From Talinum fruticosum (lineage: Eukaryota > Streptophyta > Magnoliopsida > Caryophyllales > Talinaceae): a DNA stretch of 64,000 bases. The DNA is taken from the NCBI GenBank assembly GCA_021018815.1, contig JAITYX010000004.1, positions 9,309,501 to 9,373,500 on the forward strand, in the 5' to 3' direction. How positions within the stretch are numbered: position 1 is the first letter of the stretch; every line of letters starts with the position of its first letter. This document shows, piece by piece, positions 48,971 through 58,529 of the stretch. Position numbers and translations under genes: made by a program. A model generated the notes under the pieces. That model was given only the letters and a program-made list of their open reading frames with translations, ran no database searches and was not told where the DNA came from.

Positions 48971-48990
48971 GGTTTTGTGATGGATACGAC

Positions 48991-49387
48991 ACAATAACTG
49001 GAGATACTTGTATTAGCGTCCTGGTATTATTATAATGAGCTCCAACCACTGACAGCCAACCAAATTAAAAAAAAAAAAAGACATAAAAAGATGTCAATCC
49101 TGTGCCATCTCCTCGTATAATTTTATGGGGTATTCTTCCGGAGAGAGTGGTTCGATTTGTTATAAAAGTATCATGGGTGATATATGTGTCTTGCACGATC
49201 AATGATAAGTATGATTTGTTAGAAAATAAATTCACACATATTGCTAATAGGCACAAATAAAAAAAGAAAGAAAGAAAAGCATGCATTTAATTACATCTAA
49301 ATTTAAAAAAAAATCATGTAGTATTATATACCGCTAATAGGCAGACTTGGATATAGAGAAAGTGCCTCAAATTGTGAATGGAATTTA
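48991..49387. other. 5' flank of the amine oxidase pseudogene
   Basis: AT-rich with an A12 run at 49068-49079. No confident TATA box. Leads into the truncated Copia element. Confidence 0.35.
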
Positions 49388-50225
49388 TGTTAGTATCGGA
49401 GTTCACTCAAACAAATAAAATATATGAATAAAAGATTAAACAAAAGTGGGCACAAGATTTTAACATGAAAAAACCTAAAATCGAAAAAAAAACCACAAAT
49501 CAATGTACTAGAAACCGGTAGGTATTACAAGGAATTTACAACCAAGCTAACTCAAGCTTACACTCGTTATATAACCAATTATCGAGCAATAAACAAGCAT
49601 TAACACGCATTTATTACACACAAGAAAATCAAAGAAAGCGGCTAAAAACAAACAGCCCAACAACCAAGCAGTCAAGCACGGGCCTTGCCAGCCAACACAG
49701 GCTGCTCGTGTAGCCGACACGGGTCATGTCGGCCGACACGGCTAGCCTGTCTTGACTGCTAGTCAAGCCCATCTTCATCATCAACCGGCGTGAACTCCTA
49801 CTCGAATCGATCAACCTTTGGCAAAAGATTACCATGCAAACTAGCTCACCGACGTTAGTCAACAAAACATAATGAAGAAGTAATTTATACCTTTGGGCTT
49901 TACCTTCCATTGACATTACACCTGGTTCTTGCTCTTTTCCTTGTGGAATACCTAATGACCTATTCGTAGACACAACGAACATCCCGTCATCTTCACCAAT
50001 TCCCACTACAGTGAGAACCTTTTCTTTACCAAGTCTAACACCTCATAGACTCCCCACTGGAACAATCAACCCCGGTATTTGCAACTAAGTCACTACACAC
50101 CCTGGTAGAGTACAACAAGCCAAATTTTAAACCCTTAACTACAACCAATGCCCCCTTAATGATTTGCCAACCACCATTGCAAAATTTTGTTAGATACCCC
50201 GACTTATCCAATTAACTCATGGAAA

Positions 50226-50460
50226 TCAAATTCGGGACAACCCCGTGATAAACCTAACTCCTTGCAAAGTCCAAAACTCCCCATTAGAGGTTTTAATCCT
50301 TATATCCCCCTTGCCTAGTATATCCATACTCTTCCCATTAGCAACAAAGTCCTTACAAAATTTTCCAGCAACAAATTGTGGAACACGTTCATAATAGACC
50401 CGAAATGAAACGATACCCCGAATCCACAATCCAAGACTCTATAGGCTTTCAACACTTAAC
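50226..50460 (-). pseudogene. Copia protease fragment
   Basis: Encodes GKGDIRIKTSNGEFWTLQGV followed by RFITGL, matching the flap region of Copia proteases. The DSGAS active site is eroded. The coding match ends at about 50200, where pol is missing. Confidence 0.65.
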
Positions 50461-50479
50461 ACAAGTGCATCACCTACAT

Positions 50480-51215
50480 CCTCAACTGAATGTCATGAAT
50501 CCCAGTCATCAATTCTTTTAGGATAATTTTTCTTAAAACACCCTTTATCACCACAACCCCAACATACAACCTCCATTGGGTTTTGGGACCGACCCTTTGC
50601 TTTGGACTTTGACCGACCCTTTTGTTTCACCCTGCCCCTCACATGAAATACATTCCCCGATGACTCAATAGTATCTTTCTTGCGAATGATGTCGCTCAAG
50701 ACCGCATCCCGGACTTCATCATACTTCCATGCATTAGACCCCCGCTAGTTCTATTAATCGCAAACACTATGGTATCCCATGACTCGGGTAAAGACGATAA
50801 CAAAATTAAGGCCTTAACTTCATCCTCAAAATTTATTTTCACCATGGTAAGATTTGAAATAATCATATTAAACTCATTAATATAATCCGCTACACTAGTG
50901 TCATCATACATTTTTAGATCGAACAAACGATGCATAAGATATACCTTATTCATGGCTGAGGATTTCTCATACAAGCTTGACAACGCTTCTAATTGTTTTC
51001 CGATTAATCACGTTGAACGCCATGTTTTGCGCCAATGTCAAGCTCACTATCCCCATTACTTGCGGATCAAGCACATCCCAAACCTTTTACTCCATTTCAA
51101 TGGGCTTCTCTCCGAGGGGTTGATACAACTCCTTCGGTACAGACAAGTTGTCGATTTGGATTTTCTAGAACGTGAAGTCTTTGCCATCGAATCTCTCAAC
51201 TTTCACCTTACCACT
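50480..51215 (-). pseudogene. Copia gag (UBN2 type) of the truncated element
   Basis: Read from right to left: VKVERFDGKDFTF near 51185, then LYQPLGEKPIEME, then LDPQVMGIVSLTLAQNMAFN (51055-51000). An ORF from 50983 gives MSSLYEKSSAMNKVYLMHRL and SLPESWDTIV. The ORF ending at 50493 carries a zinc knuckle CWGCGDKGCFKKN in which the expected GHxxxxC residues are partly lost. Stops and shifts are present. Confidence 0.82.
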
Positions 51216-51479
51216 TGTTAGGATTGGAGCTTACTCAAACAAATAAAAAACATGACCAAAAGAATAAACAGAAGTGGGACACAAGATTTTAACGTGAAAA
51301 TATCCAAAACCGAAAAAAAGTCACGAATCGATGCACTAGAAACTAATAGCTTACAAGACTCAAGCTTACACCTTGAAACCGAACTACCTTACTCAACAAC
51401 GGAGGTCAATACACTGTTACATAACCAATTACCGAGCAATAAACAAGCACTAACAAGTATTTACACTACAAAAAGAATC

Positions 51480-51590
51480 AAAATAGCGACGAAATTCCAA
51501 CAGAATTCGCCAAATTCTGATGGAAATTCCCATCGGAATTCCCCTCCGACGAACGGAATTCCCGTTGAAATTCAAAAAAATTAAAAGAAA
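51480..51590. repeat. ~100-bp insertion of GACGGAATT-type repeats in the right LTR
   Basis: Present only in this LTR and absent from the corresponding points of the LTRs at 49388 and 54942. It consists of degenerate cgacgaaattcc/gaattccc words and is preceded by cactacaaaaag, which looks like a plant CACTA terminus. The other end is not clear. Confidence 0.5.
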
Positions 51591-51845
51591 TGGCTAAACA
51601 TAAACAACCCAGCAGCCAAGCAGTTGGCATGGGTCGTGCCAGCCCAGCTCGGGCTACTAGTGCAGCTGACACAGGTCGTGTCAGCCAACACAGCTCAGCC
51701 TGTGTTGGCTGCTGACCAGGCTACCCTTAGTATTTTCGTTCGGCATGCCCCGTTCTCGAAGTATTTTGCTCGTGCCTACCGTTCCTTGTCCCAAAATGTA
51801 ATTTTTCAAGCCCGAAACCTTCCATTAGATTCCACACACCCAACA

Positions 51846-53015
51846 ACATATTCGTTTCAAATTTACTAGCTCTTCAATATACCGATATTATTATAAGCTC
51901 TTCTTGTTGATAGCGTTTTGGGTTTCATTTGCTAGGCTATTTTACTTCTCATGAAAAAGTCGAAAAAGTATTTCACACCAAGAACTCTCAAGAGCCTTTT
52001 CAAGAATGTTTCTGATATCAATGATGTCCATGACATGTAGAAGTAGGTGATTAAGAACTAAGCAGACATTTCGCACTCATGTAAAAGTCATTCGGATTTC
52101 CCAAGAGCTTTATTGCAAGTTAGAAGTAAGTCATTAATATTCTCCACATATGATATATGCAACTGCTTTTTAGAGTAAAACACATCTAAGAGAGTAAAAT
52201 AAATTATGAACTCTGTGACTCATGTACGTCTATTCATGCGACCGACAATTACCAAATATAAATGATAAAAAAAACTAAGATAGGTTCATAAATTTTGAAA
52301 ATTTAATTGAATGAATTTATATTAAACAAATCATTTAAGAATCTAGGAAAAGAAAATGAATGAATCAACCTTTTAATTACATTCATGAACATGTAATTAA
52401 CTTAATTACCTATGTAAAGTTTTATGAATGTTGTGAACAACAATTCAGAACATTAATACCTAGTTAACATTTAATACATATTTTAAAATGTAAACTATGC
52501 ATGTTGTCCTAGTTAACTTCATGTCTACATCTAGTCAAAATACTTGTTATTTTTAGATTTGAGGGAATATCAAGAAATTTATGACAAAATTTTTATTAAA
52601 AGATAAACTTGTCCAAATATTTCATTAAAAATAAGAAAACTAATGAAAAAAGAGAGTAAAAATAATTAAGAAGAACAACATTAAAAAATTATTATTAATA
52701 TATTATTAAAATAAAAAATAATAAATATTATAAAATAAAAAAATTAAAATAACTTATATTATAAAACAGATAAGTATTATTAGATTATATAATTTATTAT
52801 AAACAGTAAATAAATATGTCTCTTTATTCTTTCCTATTTTAATTAATATACTTTTTATTCTTAATGTCCATTATATTTAATGTTAACGTGAATAGCCCCA
52901 ATATTAAATTGAATTAAAATTGCATTGCATCTACCTATTTGACATCCTATGTGACATCTTGCGCAGTATTTTACGTGTTACTTATACATTATTTTAACTC
53001 AACTTTTAATATACA
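51846..53015. other. Intergenic AT-rich DNA with MITE-like remnants
   Basis: No gene seen. The part around 52545-52660 (gaatatcaag, ttattaaaagataaacttgt, ccaaatatttcattaaaaat) resembles the interior of the Stowaway-like MITEs at 53659 and 54743. A related inverted copy lies at 56800-57060. Confidence 0.45.
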
Positions 53016-53041
53016 CTAGTTTTTAACTCATGCGTTGCATG
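53016..53041 (-). mobile_element. Helitron 3' terminus
   Basis: On the minus strand catgc-aac-gcatg forms a hairpin, followed by agttaaaaa and CTAG|T (host T). This is the same architecture as at 23536, and gcaacgca with ttaaaaactagt is very typical of plant Helitron ends. The body extends rightwards; the 5' end was not found. Confidence 0.62.
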
Positions 53042-53658
53042 GTTGGTATATATATGATAGTAAAATCATAAATATTTATGATTGTTCAATTCTTTTTAAC
53101 TAAACTAGGAAAAATGTACATAGCTATATACAACATGAGTCACAGTGGGACGGGTATTTTTGCTGCTTCCGATTATTTTATTTTGTGTTTTTTTATTGTA
53201 TTTTTGTTGTACTTGCACTTTGCTTATATTCTCGGCCTTTTGGGCTTTACCAAAATCGAAAAAAAAAAAAAAAACTAAACTCGGCACAAACTTCTCGCTA
53301 TCACTAAGAGCATGGTGAGCCTTAGTTATAGAAGCCAACCCTTTACGTTGTTTATCATCTCATCAATAGTCAAATGAGTTCGATAATGTCATCTGCAATT
53401 TATTACTGATATTACGATCACATTATTTTTTATATTCGAAGAAAAATTAAGATTTTTTTTTTAGATGAGTAACAAAAGGTATTATAATACAATGGAGGAG
53501 AGGAGAATCAAACATAAGAACTAATGAATCAATATTTTTCTTAGTTTGGTTCTTTTCAATTTAGCTATTATCCAGTTTTCAGGTAAAGTTTATTGTTATT
53601 ATTAATTCAAGTTTGCTATTTTCACTGGATCATAAAAGGTTTTTTACTATTTGAAGTA

Positions 53659-53890
53659 CTCCCACTATTTCATAATAGTTGTCATTTTTTAGTTATGAGA
53701 AAATATTAAAAAAATATAAAATTTATTATAAAAATTATGTTAAAAGACTAATGTGCCCCAAAGTTTCATTAGAAATGAGGAAGCTCAATTAAAAGAGAGA
53801 GAGAGAAGGCAACTAATAAATAGAAAAATGATAATTATTAATTAATATGTCACTAAGATTATAAAATGACATATATCGTAATGCGAATAG
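53659..53890. mobile_element. Stowaway-like MITE (diverged)
   Basis: Flanked by TA on both sides (53657-53658, 53891-53892). The left CTCCCACTATTTCATAATAG is roughly inverted at the right end (..atatatcgtaatgcgaatag). The interior matches the MITE at 54743-55581 (tattaaaaaa, ttaaaagactaatgtgcccc, tttcattagaaatgagg). Confidence 0.65.
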
Positions 53891-53897
53891 TATTAAG

Positions 53898-54281
53898 AGC
53901 TCATTTGGCAATAGTGTTTGAAGTAACATTTAGTGTTTTGACCTAGTCAAAACTCTAACCAATCAAATATTAGTGTTCATTAAAGTAGTGTTTTAAGTAG
54001 TATTTACAATAACTTATAGGATTTCAAGTAGTATTTTTGAAAAGGTAAAAATATTAGTTTTTCATATTTAAAAGTAGTGTTTCATACATTCATTCATTAA
54101 TTTGTATTTGGTAAATTATTTATATCATTTTATTTGTATTTATAATAATCAGTTAATCTAACCATTAAATTTATCAAATAAATTTGTTCAACCACTCAAT
54201 TAAACAGTTGTCCGCTAACAGGTAAAATCTAACAGTTATCGGATACACAAACAATTATCCGTCATTTTACCGAACATGATC
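53898..54281 (-). mobile_element. hAT-like MITE copy B
   Basis: Reverse-complement relative of 31660-32090. Ends gagctcatttgg and (complement) gatcatgttcgg are similar inverted termini. Non-coding; about 384 bp; it starts 8 bp after the TA of the neighbouring Stowaway MITE. Confidence 0.68.
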
Positions 54282-54742
54282 TAATTGTCTCCTCTTGATA
54301 GTGGTAGTTTTGATAGTAGTATTATTTTTAGAAATTTTAGGATCAATCACTCATTTTAAAATAATATTTCAATTGACAAGGAACAAAAAATGGTAGTTTA
54401 GTAATAAAATTCTTTTTCTTTAATCATAGTATAGGAATAAAATCCATCCCTTGTTCAAAAAAAAAAAAAAAACAAAGCCACCATATATGAGCAATTAGTT
54501 ATCCTATAATTATTAAAAGTTACATCCACCATATTCATTTTACAATACCTCTTATGCAAGATAAGACCTAACATATTAAAATCGTGAAATTAAAATTTTA
54601 AAAAAATTAATTTTTCCAGAAATATTCAAATTTAACAATTTTTTAACAATTAAATTTAAATTTCTTAAGCATAAATGAAGTACATAATGGATCTCTTTCC
54701 TTCTATTCTCTCCTTTCTTCCTCTATAAACCTTAATTTTATA

Positions 54743-55581
54743 CTCCCTCTTTTTAAAATACATGTCGCTTTTAAGATTATGAATGAATATTAAGAAAACA
54801 CAAAATTTATAATAAATTTTGTATTAAAAGACCAAGTTATCCCTATATTTCATTGGAAATGAAGAAAATTAATGAAAAAAAAGAGAAACAAAGCAATTAA
54901 TAAGGACAAAATTGGTAAACTAATAATTAATATGTCATTGGTGTTAGGAATCGGGGTTCACAATAATGAGACTTAGGACACAAGAAAATGAAGAAGATTT
55001 GAGACACAAGATTTTAACGTGGAAAAACCCAAACCCGGAAAAACCACGAAACCGATGCACTAGAATTTGAGTAATTTACAAAGATTTTCCCTCAAGCACT
55101 TACTTGCTTCACTTTGCAATACACTACTCACTTCTCTATACAACAATGGAGGATAGCTCTAATTATATAGCCATAGTCGAGTCAAACCGCATTTACAAGC
55201 CATAAACCGAGCATTAACACGCATTAACACAAAGAAAACCGCCCAAAACGCCTCAATCCGTGCAGCCCGAAGGCCACACAACCGGCACGGGCCGTGCCCC
55301 AGCAGCACAGGCTGCACGTGCTGCTGGCACGGGTCGTGCCCCTTGAACACGGCCAGCCTGTGTTCGGTGCCTGGTCGTGGCTGACCGCAACCGCTTCGTC
55401 CGAAATGATCCGTGCTCGATGCCGCTTGCCTGTGTTCGCCGTTTCTTGCCCCGTAATGCGATTTCCCGAGCCTAAAACAACCATTAGACTCCATAATCCT
55501 AACAATTGGAATTGTAAAGTGACAAGTATTGTCAAACGAGAAAAGTTAGTTAAAGTGACATGTATTTTGAAACGGAGGGAG
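54743..55581. mobile_element. Stowaway (Tc1/mariner) MITE split by a solo LTR
   Basis: TA dinucleotides flank CTCCCTCTTTTTAAAATACA at the left and the complementary tgtattttgaaacggagg.gag at the right. Without the LTR and its duplicated 5 bp, the MITE is 271 bp. CTCCC..ACATGTC-type TIRs with TA duplication are typical of plant Stowaway elements. Confidence 0.88.
54942..55504 (-). mobile_element. Solo LTR (563 bp) inside the Stowaway MITE
   Basis: Starts TGTTAGGA and ends TCCTAACA. A perfect 5-bp duplication, attgg, lies at 54937-54941 and 55505-55509. The same LTR family as the element at 49388-51845 (ttttaacgtggaaaaaccc; gcattaacacgcattaacac). It contains a GC-rich hairpin region (55283-55340). 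The minus orientation is inferred from the family member with gag. Confidence 0.92.
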
Positions 55582-55583
55582 TA

Positions 55584-56260
55584 TTCACTTTTTTTCTATT
55601 TTTAGATTATTGAGGTGGGTACTAGCCTAATTACAACCAGTGACACCTTTTACTGCAATTTCGTCAATCAATCAAGATCTAAATGTGTTATCATTTTCTT
55701 TCTAATGAATCTTCTCCATCTTGTGAGAGTTTGACTTTCTCTCATTTTTTTTATGAGAGTTAGGGTTTCTCTCCTTCTTTTGAGAGTTTTGTTTTTGACC
55801 TTTATGCGAGTTATTTCTCGTACAAGTTTTATTAGATTTGTTAATTCGATATTTGTATCAATTAGTTTCATTGATTTTGGTGGGGAATGCTCATTAATGA
55901 AATTTCATGTGACTCGATCAACGTGATTTTTTTCATGTTGGATCTATTATCCGACACATAGATTTAGTCAATGAAGTTATATAATAGTTCTTCGATGTTC
56001 GAAAAGATAGATTGAACTTAAATAACATGATTTGTGATTAGATTGATGTTGTGAGTATGGACCTGAATATAAGTATATATATTTACCGTTAATTTTATCG
56101 AAAATGGAGATATATTTTGATATTTTAAATTTATTTTTATTAGAAAATTATCTTTGCAAACACTATATGACTTTTTTATTAATGAAAGTTTCCTATAAGA
56201 AAAATACATAATGAACAAAGTCCAAATGAAATTAAGTAGTGACAACTAATACAATACAAA

Positions 56261-56262
<2 letters not shown>
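55584..56262. other. Intergenic, no gene seen
   Basis: AT-rich. Several tgagagtt/ttctctc words around 55730-55790 form a loose tandem pattern. Nothing else. Confidence 0.4.

Positions 56263-56263
<1 letters not shown>

Positions 56264-56338
<75 letters not shown>
56264..56338. repeat. (TTA)25 microsatellite
   Basis: Pure trinucleotide run. Its poly-Leu reading frame is an artefact. Confidence 0.97.
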
Positions 56339-56542
56339 CAATGCATCATGCACGGGTTATTTTTCTTATTGTTATTCTAATTTTTTGTCTTCTTTTTCTA
56401 ATAAAAAAATCTTCTTTTCTTATTATTATTAATGCAAATTACCATGTCCTTTCATTATCATTAGTCATCGATTAAATCATCGCATGCACATTTTTCGTCA
56501 ATTTCGCATTATTCGTCTACTCTTTTTGTTTGCCAACCCCAA

Positions 56543-56624
<82 letters not shown>
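56543..56624. repeat. (TTA)27 microsatellite, second copy
   Basis: Pure run like that at 56264-56338. Together with about 200 bp following each run (cgcatcatgcacgggttatt-type; taaatcatcgcatgca) they form a tandem duplication of a roughly 285-bp module (56264-56760). Confidence 0.97.
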
Positions 56625-56625
<1 letters not shown>

Positions 56626-56799
56626 ACGCATCATTCATGAGTTACTTTTCTTATTGTTTTTCTAATTTTCTTCTTCTTTTCTTATTATTATTAATGCACA
56701 TTGCCATGTCCCTTCATTAGTTATTAGTTAAATCATCGCATGCATACTTTTGGTCAACTCCGCATGATTCATTTATTATTGGTTTTTTACTGTCCTAAA

Positions 56800-57060
56800 T
56801 TTTAACTCATTTATTTCACTGCCATTTTAACTAACTTTTTTCGTTTTGTAATATTTATCACTTTACGATTTTAATGACATATCAATGATTAGTTTACCAA
56901 ATTTATCTTTATTAATTTTTTTATCTCTCCTTTTTTTTCACTAACTTTCTTCATTTCAATGAAACATTAGGGCAAATTACTATTTTGACATGAATTTTGT
57001 CATAAATATAGTGTTTACTTGATATTCTCTAAAGTCCAAAAATAACAAATATTATAAAAT
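56800..57060 (-). mobile_element. Stowaway-like MITE remnant, inverted
   Basis: Read on the minus strand it carries gatattccctc-like, tgaaatgaagaaagttagtg and ttaatgtcattgatatgtca-like words in the order found at 54743-55581. The ends are eroded. Confidence 0.45.
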
Positions 57061-58150
57061 TGACGAGAATTAATTGAAGGATTAAAATTTAAAATATATA
57101 TGTACTAACTCTACATCCCTTGCTATAACAAGGGTTTGAGTCAAGTCTGTTTTTTCCTTTTTCTGTTTTAACATTGTCATAAAAATTTTATAAAACATGT
57201 TAATATTATGTTAAAAGAATTCAATATTTTAAATACAATTGTTATTATATGAACTTTCTTAATGAAAAATTATAGGAGAGTTAAATTTAAGTATAATTTT
57301 CTTTATATCAAGGAAGTTTGAAAAGACAACTAAACTATCGGGACTTTTTACGTATCTGAATTCCTTTGCATCCTTGCTAAGAGCAATATGAATGATTTTA
57401 TTTGTATACAAATAATTTTAAATACTTTGGTTTCATTATTATTGTTTTGTTTATATTTCAAAAAAATTATATATTTTCATTCTCAATAATCATGAGTTAA
57501 TTTTTATTTATAACACGTAAACTATTATTAGTATTATAACTATTTTTAGTAGTTGAATAGTATTTTTAAATATAATTTAACAATTTATCATATTAAATTT
57601 TTTTCTACATGGAAAATAATATGTATTTATGTTGCTATTTATATATATATGGTTTTTATGATGAAAAAGACATTTCATTTAAAAATATAAATATCCTTAA
57701 TTCATATAAAAAAATGTAGACATGATCAATTTTTTTATGATGAAAAAGACATTTCGTCTTCACTTGATGAAAATGTTTCTCAAAATAATTAAGGAACATA
57801 TAGAGGAGGATTAATTAAGAAAATTATTCTTGACAAACCTACCGCTATTGTTCTTCTCCCATTGAAATAAAATTTTAAAATGCATATATAGTAAGAAAAA
57901 GGGGAGTAATAAATATGAAATTAGCTTAGTTTAATTATTCATTCTTTAGTAATTAATTTTTAATTTAATAATATTATAATTATCTCTCATGGTGAGAAGA
58001 TGGATAGAGCTTACGTTTAATTTTGTTAACGAAATTAGCCATTTGAAGTCTCGTAACCAATGAAAATGATTAACGGGTTTTTTTTTTTTTGGGCAGAAAA
58101 ATGCATATTAATGCCATTATGAGAAGCAGTAATAAATATGAATAATATAC
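57061..58150. other. Intergenic AT-rich DNA
   Basis: No gene or clear element. The phrase ttttttatgatgaaaaagacatttc occurs in two versions (57655-57680 and 57732-57756), a short local duplication. Confidence 0.4.
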
Positions 58151-58151
58151 G

Positions 58152-58378
58152 TGATAAAATTTGAAAGGGAACATATAGCTTTGGGAATAGAACTTTCTGT
58201 TATGTTTTATTTTGGTGATAGTTTTGTGAGTGTCACTACATGTCTATTTATACATAGGGAGGAATACTCCTATTCAAACTATTGATCTCAATTTGAGTTT
58301 GCCTCAAACTAGATCTCCTAATAATAATCAAATACTACTTGCTAACATATTTTCTAATAACAGTCAAATACATGTTAA
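58152..58378 (-). repeat. 3' LTR of Copia element 2
   Basis: 227 bp; contains TATAAATA on the minus strand (58245-58252). Confidence 0.92.
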
Positions 58379-58529
58379 TACTCCCCTCAAGTTGGAGCAT
58401 GTAGATTAACAATGCCCAACTTGGATCTTAGAAACTTCAACTCGCTCCCGTCCTAGGGCTTTAGTGAAGATGTCAACTGGCTGTTGCGAAGTGTGAATCT
58501 TGACCAATTGGAGTATCTTAGCTTCAACC

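Larger units (their letters stand above)
49388..51845 (-). mobile_element. Truncated Copia element: two LTRs, gag and part of protease
   Basis: The right LTR (51216-51845; TGTTAGGATTGG..CACCCAACA) and the left LTR (from 49388, TGTTAGTATCGG; readable to about 49780) share cacaagattttaac..gaaaa..ccgaaaaaaa and the gcaataaacaagca phrase. Between them, on the minus strand, lie gag and a piece of protease. Integrase, reverse transcriptase and RNase H are absent, and the left LTR is cut short. The LTRs belong to the same family as the solo LTR at 54942-55504. No matching target duplication found. Confidence 0.8.

Noticed and set aside
48990..49049. Longer N-terminus for the amine oxidase
   Set aside because: The frame starts with a non-ATG codon; the ATG at 48970 gives a proper signal peptide and the expected total length.
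56239..56720. Two open frames of poly-leucine
   Set aside because: Produced by the pure (TTA)n microsatellites.
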